Shown here piece by piece: positions 25,056-34,746 of a DNA stretch of 56,155 nt (within the stretch, counting starts at the first letter, position 1; the number at the start of each line of letters is the position of its first letter). The position numbers and the translations under genes were made by a program. Source of the stretch: Sphaerobacter sp. Lineage in GTDB: Bacteria; Chloroflexota; Chloroflexia; Thermomicrobiales; Thermomicrobiaceae. The stretch lies in assembly GCF_019683595.1 (NCBI RefSeq), contig NZ_JADGHZ010000004.1:1-56155 (forward strand). Reading direction: 5' to 3'. Under the pieces are notes generated by a model, which saw nothing but the letters and a program-made list of their open reading frames with translations, was not told the origin of the DNA and made no database searches.

Positions 25056-27119
25056 CTACCAGCCCATGAAGGCGACAATGAGCAGGGCGACGATGTTGAC
25101 GATCTTGATCATCGGGTTGATCGCCGGGCCGGCCGTGTCCTTGTAGGGGTCGCCGACGGTATCGCCGGTGACCGCAGCCTGGTGGGCGAAGCTGCCCTTG
25201 CCGCCGTGGAGGCCGGACTCGATGGCCTTCTTGGCGTTGTCCCAGGCCGCACCGCCGGTGGTCATCGAGATGGCCACGAACAGGCCGGTGACGATCGAGC
25301 CGATCAGCAGGCCGCCCAGCGCCTCCTTGCCGAGGGTGACGCCGATGATGATCGGAACCACGACCGGCAGGAGCGCCGGGAGCATCATCTCGCGCAGCGC
25401 CTGGCGGGTCACGATGTCGACGGCGCGGCCGTACTCCGGTCGGGCACGGCCCTCGAGCAGGCCCTGGATCTCACGGAACTGTCGCCGGACTTCCTCGACC
25501 ACCGCACCACCGGCCTTGCCCACGGCCTCCATCAGGATGGCGCCGAAGTAGTAGGGGAGGGCGCCGCCGATGAAGAGACCGATCAGCACCCTCGGATTGG
25601 ACAGATCGAAGGCGATCTTCTCGGTGATCTCGAGGAAGTACGAAGCGAACAGCACCAGTGCCGCCAGCCCGGCGGAGCCGATGGCGTAGGCCTTGGTGAC
25701 GGCCTTGGTGGTGTTGCCGACGGCGTCGAGCGGGTCCGTCACGTCGCGGACGCTGTCGGGCAGTTCGGCCATCTCGGCGATGCCGCCCGCATTGTCGGTG
25801 ATCGGCCCGAAGGAGTCGATGGCGACGATGATTCCGGCCATCGAGAGCATCGCCATGGCGGCGACCGCGATGCCGTACAGACCGGACGTCAGGTCACCCG
25901 GCACCGAGGTGAGCCCGTAGGCGACGTAAATCGCCAACGAGATGAGGACGATCGGGAGCGCGGTGGAGCGCATCGACACGGCGAGGCCCGCGATGATGTT
26001 GGTGCCGTGGCCGGTCTCCGACGCCTCGGCGATGTGCTTGACGGGGCCGTAGCGCTCCGAGGTGTAGTACTCAGTGATGATGACGACGCCCATGGTGACG
26101 ATGATGCCGACGATCGCGCTCAGGAAGAGCTTGGCCGTGGCAGACAGGCTGAAGCTGAGGCCGAAGAGCGAGACCGGCTGATCGCCGATGATCGGGTTGT
26201 CGCCCATGAGCCAGAGCGTGAGCGGGAAGAAGGCGACGGCGGCCAGGATCACCGCGGCGATGACGCCCTGGTACAGGGCGCGCATGATGGACCCGTTGTT
26301 GCCCAGCCGGACGAAGAAGGTGCCGATAATCGAGGTGAAGATGGAGGCCGCGCCCAGCACGAGCGGGTAGACGACCGCCGCCTCGGTATCGAAGACGAGG
26401 TTGCCGAGGAGCATCGCGGCGACGGCAGTGACGGCGTAGGTCTCGAAGAGGTCGGCGGCCATGCCGGCGCAGTCGCCGACGTTGTCGCCCACGTTATCGG
26501 CGATCACGCCCGGGTTCCGCGGGTCGTCTTCGGGGATGCCGGCTTCGACCTTACCGACCAGGTCGGTCCCAACGTCGGCAGCCTTTGTGTAAATGCCGCC
26601 GCCGATGCGAGCGAAGACGGAGATGAGGCTGCCGCCAAAGCCCAGGCCAACGAGCGGACCGACATCACGCGTGATGGTGTAGAAGACGGAGACCGCGAGG
26701 AGGCCGAGCCCGACGACGAAGAGGCCCGTGACCGTGCCGCCGCGGAATGCGACTCGCAGTGCGGGAGCGAGACCCGACTTGGCCGCCTCGGCGGTGCGCA
26801 CGTTCGACCGGACGGCCACGCTCATGCCGATGAAGCCGGCCGCAGCGGACGACGCCGCGCCGACCACAAAGCCGATCGCGGTCGACCAGTTGATGAGCAG
26901 GCCAAGCAGCAGTGTGATGACGACCGCAACGATCGCGACCAGCGTGTACTGGCGCCGCATGTAGGCCTCAGCGCCCTCCTGGATGGCCTGTGCGATGTCG
27001 ATCATGCGCGACTCGCCGCGCGGTTGCCTGAGAACCCACTGCACGAGGAACAGGCCGTAGAGGATGGCGGCCACCCCTGCGACGATCGCGATGGTAAGCG
27101 CGACAGTCACGGTATCCAC
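25056..27119 (-). CDS. hppA: Membrane-bound proton-translocating pyrophosphatase, K+-independent type
   Basis: A 687-residue, about 16-helix pump that couples hydrolysis of pyrophosphate to proton export. The substrate site is clear: [34 protein letters not shown], and near the end [10 protein letters not shown] and [18 protein letters not shown]. The residue that sets potassium dependence lies in [12 protein letters not shown]: Lys (rather than Ala) marks the K+-independent H+-pumping class. The length is typical. It is probably a single-gene transcript, with 233 bp to the oxidase genes and a strong terminator downstream. Confidence 0.95.
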   Translation of the reverse strand: MDTVTVALTIAIVAGVAAILYGLFLVQWVLRQPRGESRMIDIAQAIQEGAEAYMRRQYTLVAIVAVVITLLLGLLINWSTAIGFVVGAASSAAAGFIGMSVAVRSNVRTAEAAKSGLAPALRVAFRGGTVTGLFVVGLGLLAVSVFYTITRDVGPLVGLGFGGSLISVFARIGGGIYTKAADVGTDLVGKVEAGIPEDDPRNPGVIADNVGDNVGDCAGMAADLFETYAVTAVAAMLLGNLVFDTEAAVVYPLVLGAASIFTSIIGTFFVRLGNNGSIMRALYQGVIAAVILAAVAFFPLTLWLMGDNPIIGDQPVSLFGLSFSLSATAKLFLSAIVGIIVTMGVVIITEYYTSERYGPVKHIAEASETGHGTNIIAGLAVSMRSTALPIVLISLAIYVAYGLTSVPGDLTSGLYGIAVAAMAMLSMAGIIVAIDSFGPITDNAGGIAEMAELPDSVRDVTDPLDAVGNTTKAVTKAYAIGSAGLAALVLFASYFLEITEKIAFDLSNPRVLIGLFIGGALPYYFGAILMEAVGKAGGAVVEEVRRQFREIQGLLEGRARPEYGRAVDIVTRQALREMMLPALLPVVVPIIIGVTLGKEALGGLLIGSIVTGLFVAISMTTGGAAWDNAKKAIESGLHGGKGSFAHQAAVTGDTVGDPYKDTAGPAINPMIKIVNIVALLIVAFMGW

Positions 27120-27352
27120 AGACGTCTCACTCCCCCCACTCGCAGGACCATTGACGCTCCCTTGCCACCTGAGGGCAGCCTGCCGTGGCCGGTGTGACTA
27201 CCCCGACGGGCGCCCGAACGTGCGATGCGCGGGCTCGTTCGGCCCGCGCTGCTGTCCACGCATCATGTCTGCCCGAACCGCGGTTAGCGGCCTGCAGACG
27301 CGCGCTCGCATGGAGTGTACCCGACGCGCTTCGCGGCGTCACGGTGGGGTGA

Positions 27353-27655
27353 CTAGTACGCGTAGAGGGCGATCATCGCCAAGACGATTGCGATAGCCAC
27401 GAACATACCCCACGCGAAGATGCCGGTGAAGAGTCGGGAGTCGAACTTCAGGTGCATGTAGAACGCCACAACCAGCAAGAACTTGGCGATCGACAGCACG
27501 ATCAGGACCGGAGTGATGATGGTCATCAAGGCCGGGATGTAGTAGACCGACACCTCGGTGATCGTGAGGATCGCCAGGATGGCAGCGACCTTGACGTATG
27601 TGATTGCTCCTGGATGCGCGTGCTCGACGGACGTCTCACCACCCGGATGGCTCAT
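27353..27655 (-). CDS. Cytochrome c oxidase subunit IV (prokaryotic caa3 type)
   Basis: A 100-residue protein with three membrane segments and the sequence ILTITEVSVYYIPAL, FLLVVAFYMHLKFDSRLF, typical of the small subunit IV/CtaF of caa3 oxidases. It stabilises the oxidase. It is the last gene of the ctaC-ctaD-ctaE cluster, 93 bp after subunit III. The His-rich N-terminus (SHPGGETSVEHAHPG) is also usual for the family. Confidence 0.88.
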   Translation of the reverse strand: MSHPGGETSVEHAHPGAITYVKVAAILAILTITEVSVYYIPALMTIITPVLIVLSIAKFLLVVAFYMHLKFDSRLFTGIFAWGMFVAIAIVLAMIALYAY

Positions 27656-27748
27656 GCCTCTCTGTCTCTCCCTTCACGTCCGGTCTGGCGCTTGGACCGA
27701 CCGGTGTGACTACGCGGCGGGGGCACACCCCCGCCGCGCCGCGAAGCC

Positions 27749-28354
27749 CTAGTAGGGCAGCAGGTAGACGAAGGTGAAGATCACGATCCAGACGATGTCG
27801 ACGAAGTGCCAGTAGAGACCCGCGATCTCGACCTTCTCCGCGTTGTCCTGGCGCACCAGCCCCCGGAAGGAGAGGGCGAAGAGCGTCAGGAGCCAGATGA
27901 TGCCCAGACCCACGTGCGTGCCGTGGATACCGGTCAGGACGAAGAAGGATGACCCGAAGAGGTTGGTGCCGAGCCCGAGACCGTGTTGAGAGAACTCGGT
28001 GAACTCGTAGTACTGGCCACCCAGGAAGAGGGTCCCGAGCAACGCGGTGGCGAGAATCCAGACCCGGAAGACCTTGACCTTGCCCCGCTGCAGAGCGGCC
28101 AGCGCCAGCACCATCGTGAGACTGCTGAGGAGCAGCACCGCCGCGCTCACCGACGTGAACGGGATGTTGAAGATCTCGTCCGGATACGGCCCGGTGACGC
28201 TCCGGCCCCGGTAGACCATGTAGGTCATGATGAGGGAGCCGAAGAACATGCAGTCGGACGCCAGGAAGGTCCACATCAAGAGTTTGTTGTGCGACAGCCC
28301 GGTTGATGTCCGGTGCGCGTCCGCGTGGGCCGCGGCTGCGTTCGCGTGACTCAC
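27749..28354 (-). CDS. ctaE: Cytochrome c oxidase subunit III
   Basis: About 201 residues with a His/Ala-rich N-terminus and five membrane helices. Diagnostic stretches are LLMWTFLASDCMFFGSLIMT, SSFFVLTGIHGTHVGLGIIW and AGLYWHFVDIVWIVIFTFVY at the C-terminus. Subunit III lacks cofactors and protects proton uptake by subunit I. I prefer the GTG at 28354, which follows GGAAGGATGAGAG. A GTG at 28375 after GGTGGG is possible and adds seven residues. It follows ctaD with a short gap. Confidence 0.92.
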   Translation of the reverse strand: MSHANAAAAHADAHRTSTGLSHNKLLMWTFLASDCMFFGSLIMTYMVYRGRSVTGPYPDEIFNIPFTSVSAAVLLLSSLTMVLALAALQRGKVKVFRVWILATALLGTLFLGGQYYEFTEFSQHGLGLGTNLFGSSFFVLTGIHGTHVGLGIIWLLTLFALSFRGLVRQDNAEKVEIAGLYWHFVDIVWIVIFTFVYLLPY

Positions 28355-28389
28355 CGTTCTCTCATCCTTCCTCACTCACGCCCACCGGG

Positions 28390-30225
28390 CTACTCGTTCG
28401 GCTCGAGCGACCAGGCGATGATGCTGAACAGCAAGATCGCGAGGCCGATCCCGACGAGAATCCATTCCTTGAAGACCATGGACCCGCCGGCAAGAGCGAG
28501 ACCGAATGCCGCAATCATGGGCACGATCGACGGCGGCGGCAGATGGATGCCCTCGGCCTCCTCGCCGCTACCGCCCTTGACGGCCGCCGGCACGGCCTGC
28601 TTCTTCAGCTTCCGCTCCCACAGCTCGTCGCGGCTGGAGACCACCGGCACCTCAGCGAAGTTGTAGACCGGCGGCGGCGAGGGGATGGACCACTCCAGCG
28701 TGCGGCCGTCCCACGGGTCGGCCGGGGCGGGCTGGCCCGAGCGGAGCGAGGTGAACATGTTGTAGGCCATCAACAGGACACCCACACCGAGCATGTAGGC
28801 GCCGATGGTCTCGACCAGGTTCCACGTGGCCCAGCCCATCTCCTCGGTGTAGGTGTAAATGCGGCGCGGCATGCCGTCGATACCCAGCAGGTGCATCGGG
28901 AAGAAGGTCAGGTTGAAGCCGACCAGCATGATCCAGAACTGCACCTGGCCGAGCTTGTCATTGAGCATGCGGCCGAACATCTTGGGGAACCAGTAGTAGA
29001 TGGCCCCGAAGATGGCGAACAGCGCGCCACCAAACAGCACGTAGTGGAAGTGCGCGACGACGAAGTAGGTGTCGGTCTGCCAGTAGTCGATCGGCACCGA
29101 GGCGTGCATCACGCCCGAGATGCCACCGATGGTGAACATGCCCAGGAAGCCGACGGCGAAGAGGAGCGGCGTGGAGATGCGGATCGAGCCGCCCCAGAGC
29201 GTCCCCAGCCAGTTGAAGATCTTCACCCCGGTGGGGATGGCGATCAGCATGGTCGTCGTGCCGAACACCGCGTTGGGCACCGTGCCGAGGCCGACGGTGA
29301 ACATGTGGTGCGCCCAGACGCCGAAGCCGAGGATGGCGATGGCGATGCCGGAGTAGACCATGAACGGGTAGCCGAACAGCGGCTTGCGAGTGAAGGTCGG
29401 CAGGATCTCCGAGATGTAGCCGAACGCCGGCAGGATCAGGATGTAGACCTCCGGGTGACCGAAGATCCAGAAGAGGTGCTGCCACAGGACCGGGTCACCA
29501 CCGGCCGATGGCTCGAAGAAGACGGCGCCGAAGAGGCGGTCGAACGCCAGCTCGATCAGGCCGACGCTGAAGGACGGGAGCGCCAGCAGGAGCAACCCGG
29601 AGGTGATCAGCGTCATCCAGGCGAAGATGGGGACGCGCATCATCGTCATCCCCGGCGCCCGCATGTTGATGATGGTGACCACGAAGTTGAGCGACGAGGC
29701 GATCGACGAGATGCCCAGGACCTGGAGCCCCATCGAGTAGTAGTCCAGGTTGTGGCCGGGGGAGAAGGTGTTGTTGGTCAGGTTGGCGTAGGCGAACCAC
29801 CCGGCGTTGGGCGCCGTCCTCAGGACGATGCTGGCGGCCAACAGGAGTGACCCGAAGAGGAACACCCAGTAGCTGAAGGCGTTCAGCCGCGGGAACGCGA
29901 CGTCGCGCGCGCCGATCAACAGCGGCACGAAGTAGTTGAAGAACGCCGCGTTGAGCGGCATGACCACCAGGAAGATCATGACCGCGCCGTGCATCGTGAA
30001 CACCTGGTTGTAGGTGTCCGGGCTCAGGAAGTCGTTATTGGGCACGGCGAGCTGCGTGCGGATCAGCAGCGCCAGCAGGCCGCCGACCAGCAAGTAGAAG
30101 AGCGACGTGAAGAAGTAGAGCTTCCCAATCCGCTTGTGATCAACGGTGGTGAGCCAACTCCACAGCCGCGAGAGCGCTGTCTCCTGCGGTGCCGAGCGCT
30201 CTAGCGTGAACGCTGACTGCGCCAT
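28390..30225 (-). CDS. ctaD: Cytochrome c oxidase subunit I
   Basis: A 611-residue, 12-helix core subunit that carries low-spin haem and the haem-CuB centre. Visible motifs are FTMHGAVMIFLVVMPL (haem ligand His), WIFGHPEVYILILPAFGYIS (CuB His with the cross-linked Tyr and the Glu of A1-type D-channel oxidases) and YFVVAHFHYVLFGGALF (His ligands). The C-terminus (from about 560) has two extra membrane segments, as in caa3 oxidases with a subunit III remnant. It is in an operon with ctaC and ctaE. Confidence 0.95.
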   Translation of the reverse strand: MAQSAFTLERSAPQETALSRLWSWLTTVDHKRIGKLYFFTSLFYLLVGGLLALLIRTQLAVPNNDFLSPDTYNQVFTMHGAVMIFLVVMPLNAAFFNYFVPLLIGARDVAFPRLNAFSYWVFLFGSLLLAASIVLRTAPNAGWFAYANLTNNTFSPGHNLDYYSMGLQVLGISSIASSLNFVVTIINMRAPGMTMMRVPIFAWMTLITSGLLLLALPSFSVGLIELAFDRLFGAVFFEPSAGGDPVLWQHLFWIFGHPEVYILILPAFGYISEILPTFTRKPLFGYPFMVYSGIAIAILGFGVWAHHMFTVGLGTVPNAVFGTTTMLIAIPTGVKIFNWLGTLWGGSIRISTPLLFAVGFLGMFTIGGISGVMHASVPIDYWQTDTYFVVAHFHYVLFGGALFAIFGAIYYWFPKMFGRMLNDKLGQVQFWIMLVGFNLTFFPMHLLGIDGMPRRIYTYTEEMGWATWNLVETIGAYMLGVGVLLMAYNMFTSLRSGQPAPADPWDGRTLEWSIPSPPPVYNFAEVPVVSSRDELWERKLKKQAVPAAVKGGSGEEAEGIHLPPPSIVPMIAAFGLALAGGSMVFKEWILVGIGLAILLFSIIAWSLEPNE

Positions 30226-30316
30226 TCCTACATTCCCCCTCGCCGACGCGGCGCGGGCCGCCGCATCGTGATCGTTGCTACCCCGTCGTGCACGTCTCGG
30301 TGCTCAACCGCCCAGC

Positions 30317-31351
30317 TCACTTCAGGCTCTCCAGATAGGCCGCAATGGCGTTCACTTCATCGTCGGTCAGCGCCGTGAAGGCGGGCATCTGGATCGACCG
30401 ACCGGGCTGACCCGGCTTGACCGACGGTGCGTTGTGAATCCACTGCTTCAGGTTGTCCGTGCTGTAGGGCACCACCAAACCGGCGATCGTCTGGCGGCTG
30501 CCGAAGTGCGTCAGGTCCGGTCCAACCTTGCCCTCGGCCTCGGTGCCCTGGATCGTGTGGCAGCCCCGGCAGTTGGTCATGAAGAGTTCCTTGCCCTGGG
30601 CCTCGATGCTGCCGGGCTGCGGCTCAACAGCAGGCTGCTGCTGCTGCTGAAGCCAGGCTTCGAACTCTTCCTCGGTCTGGACGATGACCCGGAACTTCAT
30701 GTTGGCGTGCTGGGCGCCGCAGAACTCCGCGCACTGCCCGGAGTACTCCCCGACGGCGTCCGCGGTGAAGTTGATCGTGTTGGTCCGCCCGGGGACGACG
30801 TCCTGCTTCCCGGCGAGGCGGGGCACCCAGAAGCTGTGGATGATGTCCTTGCTCTCGAGCTCGAGGTGCACCGGCCGACCGACCGGAACGTGGAGCTCGT
30901 CCGCAGTGACGACACCGCTGTCCGGATACTCGAAGGCCCACCACCACTGCTGACCGATCACGCGCACCGTCAGCGCCTCGTCGCCCGGATTGCGCGCGAG
31001 ATCCGCGATCGTGGTGATGGTGGGCACTGCGATCGCCGCCAGGATCAGGGCCGGCGCCAGGGTCCACGCGATCTCCAGCTTGGTGTTGCCGTGCATCGCG
31101 TGCGGAACTGGATCGCCCGGCCGCCGGCGGAATCGAATGATCGCGACGATGATGATGCCCTGAACGATCACAAAGACGACGACGGACATCCAGAAGATCG
31201 GCATGAACAGATCCCAGATCTTCCTGGCATTGTCCGCCGCGGGGTCACTCGCCGCCTGCGGTGTGCCGCCGACGCATCCACCAACAAGGACGAGGGCGAC
31301 TGCAAGCGACGCGAAAAGCGCCCGCCGGGCCGTTCTCCTGAGACCCGTCAT
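30317..31351 (-). CDS. ctaC: Cytochrome c oxidase subunit II with fused cytochrome c domain (caa3 type)
   Basis: 344 residues from the ATG at 31351, preceded by AGGAGG. The signal peptide ends in a lipobox (LVLVGGC), so the protein is probably a lipoprotein. Two membrane helices (MPIFWMSVVVFVIVQGIIIV and LAPALILAAIAVPTITTI) precede the cupredoxin domain with the CuA ligands in GQCAEFCGAQHANMKF. A Gln-rich linker leads to a class I cytochrome c domain with CRGCH and the distal Met in SIQMPAFTALTDDEV. It accepts electrons directly through its own haem c. An upstream start at 31384 would add 11 residues without a good ribosome site. Confidence 0.95.
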   Translation of the reverse strand: MTGLRRTARRALFASLAVALVLVGGCVGGTPQAASDPAADNARKIWDLFMPIFWMSVVVFVIVQGIIIVAIIRFRRRPGDPVPHAMHGNTKLEIAWTLAPALILAAIAVPTITTIADLARNPGDEALTVRVIGQQWWWAFEYPDSGVVTADELHVPVGRPVHLELESKDIIHSFWVPRLAGKQDVVPGRTNTINFTADAVGEYSGQCAEFCGAQHANMKFRVIVQTEEEFEAWLQQQQQPAVEPQPGSIEAQGKELFMTNCRGCHTIQGTEAEGKVGPDLTHFGSRQTIAGLVVPYSTDNLKQWIHNAPSVKPGQPGRSIQMPAFTALTDDEVNAIAAYLESLK

Positions 31352-31425
31352 GATCCTCCTGCTCCCCCTCCTGGCACACAGCACCCCCTCACGCTCGGGG
31401 CAGCGCCTCCGACCAATTGCTTTCT

Positions 31426-31530
31426 ATGCTACCAGGGTCAGCGCGGAGTGTCACTATTTTGTTATGCCGTTCACAAGCTGTGATACGCGGATGTCACGCC
31501 TTTGTCACGCCCGTGCTACTCAGAGTAGCA
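31426..31530 (-). promoter_or_regulatory. Promoter of the cta operon and upstream operator-like repeats
   Basis: Minus strand: GTGACA (31449-31454), 17-bp spacer, TAGCAT (31426-31431). Upstream of the -35 lie three symmetric or repeated motifs: TCACA-AGC-TGTGA (31471-31483), a direct repeat TGTCACGCC at 31492-31500 and 31503-31511 (11 bp apart, one helix turn), and a perfect palindrome TGCTACTC-A-GAGTAGCA (31514-31530). Together they look like activator or repressor sites shared by the divergent cta and acs transcripts. The rest of the 410-bp gap holds a weak plus-strand -10 (TAAGAT, 31641-31646) for acs. Confidence 0.55.
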
Positions 31531-31761
31531 TTGCTGGGCTTCAGGACTCGGAATCGCGCAAGAACCGCAGGCGAAACATGCCGTAACGGCGAGGCGGCCC
31601 CGCGGGTGCGCGAAGCCTTTCTCGGATCCGGAATATGGACTAAGATACGCCTGAGAGGTTTCCTGGGACTGGATGGAGGTCGCCGCTGGGGCACCGTGGC
31701 ACCGTCTGGCATCGCCAATGAGGAAGCATTCCCCGCGTGTGGACCGTGGAAGGAGTGAGTC

Positions 31762-33741
31762 ATGTCGACTGACCCGATGGGCACCATAACCGGGTTGCTG
31801 ACGGAGACGCGGCGATACCCGCCCCCGGAGGATTTCGCCGCTCAGGCGAACATCAACGACCCCGCGGTCTACGAGCGTGCCCGGAAGGACCCAGAGGGAT
31901 TCTGGGCCGAGGCGGCGGAGATGCTCGACTGGGACCAGCGCTGGGACAAGGTGTTGGACTGGAACCCGCCTTGGGTCAAGTGGTTCGTCGGCGGAAAGCT
32001 CAACGCTTCCTATAACTGTGTCGACCGCCACGTCAAGACCTGGCGCCGGAACAAGGCTGCTCTCGTCTGGGAGGGAGAACCCGGCGACGAGCGCATCCTC
32101 ACCTACCAGGACCTCTACCGCGAAGTGAACCGCGCGGCGCTGATGCTCAAGAACCTGGGTGTGCAGACCGGGGACCGGGTGGCCATCTACCTGCCGATGA
32201 TCCCCGAGCTGCCGATCATCATGCTGGCTTGTGCCCGCATCGGCGCGCCGCACTCGGTCGTCTTCGGCGGCTTTAGCCCGAGCGCCCTCGCGGATCGGAT
32301 TAACGACTGCGAGGCCAAGGTGCTGATCACGGCTGACGGCGGCTACCGGCGCGGCGGGATCGTGCCGCTCAAGGACAACGCCGACAAGGCCTTGGAGCAG
32401 ACGCCTTCGGTCGAGCGCGTGGTGGTGGTCGAGCGCGTTGGGCGTGACAAGCATCCCGTGGAGATGCGGGAGGGCCGCGACATCTGGTGGCACGACGCCA
32501 TGGCCCAGGTGGAGGGGAACTATTGCCCGCCCGAGTCGCTCGACTCTGAGCACCCGCTCTTCATCCTGTACACCTCGGGCACGACCGGTAAGCCCAAGGG
32601 AGTGCTGCATACCACCGGCGGGTACCTGCTCGGTGTGGCGCTCACCACCAAGTGGGTCTTCGACCTCAAGGATGAGGACGTCTACTTCTGCACGGCGGAC
32701 ATCGGCTGGGTCACCGGGCACAGCTACATCCTGTATGGACCGCTGGCCAACGGTGCCACCAGCCTGATGTACGAGGGGGCGCCCGATTGGCCGGATAAGG
32801 ATCGCTTCTGGGATATCGTCGAGCGCCGTGGCGTGAATATCTTCTATACCGCGCCGACGGCGATCCGGAGCTTCATGCGCTGGGGTCCCGAGTACCCGGC
32901 CAAGCACGACCTGTCGTCGTTGCGGCTGCTGGGCACGGTCGGCGAGCCGATCAACCCGGAGGCCTGGGTCTGGTATCGGGAGCACATCGGCGGCGGACGG
33001 TGCCCGGTGGTCGACACGTGGTGGCAGACCGAGACCGGTATGATCCTGATCACCCCGCTCCCGGGCCTCACGACGCTGACGCCGGGCTCGGCAACTCGCG
33101 GCTTCCCGGGCATCGAGCCGGACATCGTCGACGAGCAGGGCAACTCGGTGCCGGTCGATCAGGGCGGCTATCTCGTTTTGCGGCGGCCCTGGCCGGCCAT
33201 GTTCCGGACCCTGTGGGGCGACCCCGACCGCTACGTCCAGTCCTACTTCTCGAAATTCGGACCGACGGTCTACGTGTCGGGGGACGGCGCCAAGCGGGAC
33301 GCCGACGGCGACTTCTGGATCATGGGACGGCTCGACGACGTGCTCAACGTCGCCGGTCACCGGCTGGGGACGATGGAGCTGGAGAGCGCGCTGGTGAGCC
33401 ATCCGGCAGTGGCCGAAGCGGCCGTCATCGGCGTCAGCCACGACGTGAAGGGTCAGGCGATCGCCGCGTTCGTCACCCCGCGCGCCGGTGTGGAGCCGAC
33501 CGATGAGCTGGCGCAGGAGCTGCGGCAGCACGTGGCCGAGACGATCGGGCCGATCGCCCGGCCGGACCGGATCTACTTCACGGCCGAGCTGCCGAAGACG
33601 CGCAGCGCCAAGATCATGCGGCGGCTGCTGCGCGACATCGCCGAGGGCCGCGTGATCGGTGACACGACGACGCTGACCGATCCCTCGGTCCTGGAGGAGA
33701 TCAAGCAGCGCTACGCTGCGAGCGAGGCTGCGGGCGAGTAG
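31762..33741 (+). CDS. acs: Acetyl-CoA synthetase (AMP-forming)
   Basis: A 659-residue enzyme that activates acetate to acetyl-CoA via acetyl-AMP. Motifs: the phosphate loop [16 protein letters not shown], the acetate/CoA region [39 protein letters not shown] and the C-terminal hinge region. The catalytic-lysine motif reads [14 protein letters not shown], whereas the family normally has PKTRSGK. The Lys is retained but the preceding Gly is Ala. GAAGGAG precedes the ATG. Divergent from the oxidase operon, which suggests aerobic acetate use. Confidence 0.95.
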   Translation: MSTDPMGTITGLLTETRRYPPPEDFAAQANINDPAVYERARKDPEGFWAEAAEMLDWDQRWDKVLDWNPPWVKWFVGGKLNASYNCVDRHVKTWRRNKAALVWEGEPGDERILTYQDLYREVNRAALMLKNLGVQTGDRVAIYLPMIPELPIIMLACARIGAPHSVVFGGFSPSALADRINDCEAKVLITADGGYRRGGIVPLKDNADKALEQTPSVERVVVVERVGRDKHPVEMREGRDIWWHDAMAQVEGNYCPPESLDSEHPLFILYTSGTTGKPKGVLHTTGGYLLGVALTTKWVFDLKDEDVYFCTADIGWVTGHSYILYGPLANGATSLMYEGAPDWPDKDRFWDIVERRGVNIFYTAPTAIRSFMRWGPEYPAKHDLSSLRLLGTVGEPINPEAWVWYREHIGGGRCPVVDTWWQTETGMILITPLPGLTTLTPGSATRGFPGIEPDIVDEQGNSVPVDQGGYLVLRRPWPAMFRTLWGDPDRYVQSYFSKFGPTVYVSGDGAKRDADGDFWIMGRLDDVLNVAGHRLGTMELESALVSHPAVAEAAVIGVSHDVKGQAIAAFVTPRAGVEPTDELAQELRQHVAETIGPIARPDRIYFTAELPKTRSAKIMRRLLRDIAEGRVIGDTTTLTDPSVLEEIKQRYAASEAAGE

Positions 33742-33773
33742 CGGTCCCAGCCGCTGCCTCCACGGTGCCTCGG

Positions 33774-33812
33774 AACGGGGCCGGGCGTGCGCACGCCCGG
33801 CCCCGTTGTTTC
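33774..33812 (+). terminator. Terminator of acs
   Basis: AACGGGGCCGGGCGTGC (33774-33790) and GCACGCCCGGCCCCGTT (33791-33807) make a 34-bp perfect palindrome (hairpin loop of a few bases), followed by GTTTC. It lies 33 bp after the acs stop. Confidence 0.8.
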
Positions 33813-33933
33813 ATCCGGCTCGTCGCGTCGGTCTCGTTCGCCGCCGCGCAGGCTGACATGGAGGTGGCTGGCTTTGGTGCGGGCCCGGGCTGGTGGCGCA
33901 CGGCGTGCGGTCACCGCGGCGGAGGTGGTCGCC

Positions 33934-34182
33934 ATGAGCCAAGACGGACATCAGCCGGGGGTCGACCGGGCGAGCGTGTTCATGCTGCTGTTGTTGTTGG
34001 TCGGTCTGGTGGTGGCAGTGGTCATGATCGTGGCCGTAGCCCTCGGCTGGGTGATGCCTTCGTTCTGGGAAGTGGCGCCGTTCGCCCACGCCTTTGTCAC
34101 TGCGATCATGATTGCGGTCTGGCTGCTCGCGCTCGGCGTGACCGGGCTGCTGGCATGGACGATCACCCGGCGGCGCGTCTGA
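33934..34182 (+). CDS. Small membrane protein, unknown function
   Basis: An 82-residue protein with two predicted membrane segments (about residues 17-38, VFMLLLLLVGLVVAVVMIVA, and 52-75), a short polar N-terminus and a basic end (TRRRV). No family recognised. The ATG at 33934 follows GGAGGTGG by 6 bases, which supports real translation. A longer frame upstream runs through the acs terminator and is not credible. Hairpins at 34172-34188 and 34191-34214 may end transcription. Confidence 0.65.
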   Translation: MSQDGHQPGVDRASVFMLLLLLVGLVVAVVMIVAVALGWVMPSFWEVAPFAHAFVTAIMIAVWLLALGVTGLLAWTITRRRV

Positions 34183-34288
34183 CGCGCCGTCCCGGCGGCG
34201 ATGAGCCCGCCGGGTGGTCACCGTGCGTGCTGCACCGAATGGTGTCGAGGTAGGGCGGCCGTCCCGAAGACGGTTCGCGGGTAGCAGA

Positions 34289-34315
34289 ACGCCCCGGTGG
34301 ATATCACCGGGGCGT
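34289..34315 (-). terminator. Terminator of the tRNA operon
   Basis: ACGCCCCGGTG (34289-34299), loop GATAT, CACCGGGGCGT (34305-34315) form a perfect 11-bp stem 13 bp beyond the 3' end of tRNA-Phe. The minus-strand tail is TCTGCT. Confidence 0.7.
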
Positions 34316-34327
34316 CGCTGCATGCGG

Positions 34328-34400
34328 TGCCGAGGGCCGGGATCGAACCGGCGACACCGGCATTTTCAGTGCCGTGCTCTACCGACTGAGCTACCTCGGC
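34328..34400 (-). tRNA. tRNA-Phe (anticodon GAA)
   Basis: The minus strand reads GCCGAGG...CCTCGGC as acceptor stem. The anticodon stem CGGCA/TGCCG encloses CTGAAAA with anticodon GAA, and the T loop is TTCGATC. 73 nt, discriminator A, CCA not encoded. Last of three tRNAs in one operon. Confidence 0.95.
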
Positions 34401-34430
34401 GGGCTGTCGCCGGGTCATCCCGCGCAGTTG

Positions 34431-34503
34431 TGGGCGATAGAGGGCTCGAACCTCTGACATCCACGGTGTAAACGTGGCGCTCTACCAACTGAGCTAATCG
34501 CCC
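34431..34503 (-). tRNA. tRNA-Val (anticodon TAC)
   Basis: The minus strand has acceptor GGGCGAT/ATCGCCC, anticodon stem CCACG/CGTGG with loop TTTACAC (anticodon TAC) and T loop TTCGAGC. 73 nt, discriminator A, CCA not encoded. It lies 30 bp upstream of tRNA-Phe. Confidence 0.95.
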
Positions 34504-34517
34504 GCACCTCGCGGTGT

Positions 34518-34605
34518 TGGTGCCGAGGAAGGGATTTGAACCCCCACGCCCTAAACGGGCACTAGCCCCTCAAGCTAGCGCGTCTGCCTATTCCGCCACC
34601 TCGGC
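34518..34605 (-). tRNA. tRNA-Leu (anticodon GAG)
   Basis: A class II tRNA with a long variable arm. The acceptor is GCCGAGG/CCTCGGC. The anticodon stem CTAGC/GCTAG encloses TTGAGGG with anticodon GAG. The variable arm is TGCCCGTTTAGGGCGT and the T loop is TTCAAAT. The discriminator is A34521 and CCA (34518-34520) is encoded. It is the first gene of the tRNA operon. Confidence 0.94.
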
Positions 34606-34636
34606 ATGGGCCCCTGCCTTGCGGCAAGCGCATGGA

Positions 34637-34666
34637 ATTATAGTCGTCCGTCGGCTGACGTGTCAA
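34637..34666 (-). promoter_or_regulatory. Consensus promoter of the tRNA-Leu-Val-Phe operon
   Basis: On the minus strand a perfect TTGACA (34661-34666), an 18-bp spacer and a perfect TATAAT (34637-34642). Predicted start is near 34630, 25 bp before tRNA-Leu. It is the closest match to sigma-70 consensus found in the window. Confidence 0.85.
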
Positions 34667-34746
34667 GGATACCGGCCCCTGCGGGAGCGCGATGGAGAGC
34701 CGGCGCGGGAGGGCACGGAGCCCCCTCCGGCCGGCTCGGCTAGTCG

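Noticed and set aside
25182-27197. Very long open frame (671 codons) on the plus strand opposite hppA
   Set aside because: Composition is extreme (Asp/Gly/Arg/His-rich), with no family pattern. It is a mirror of the GC-rich codons of hppA, which is unmistakable on the other strand. The same reasoning removes the long frames opposite rplK-rplA, acs, polA and ctaD.
27189-27713. Shared 13-mer CCGGTGTGACTAC at 27189-27201 and 27701-27713, upstream of hppA and subunit IV
   Set aside because: Identical 13-mers are expected several times by chance in a GC-rich window of this size, and neither copy is palindromic or placed like a promoter element.
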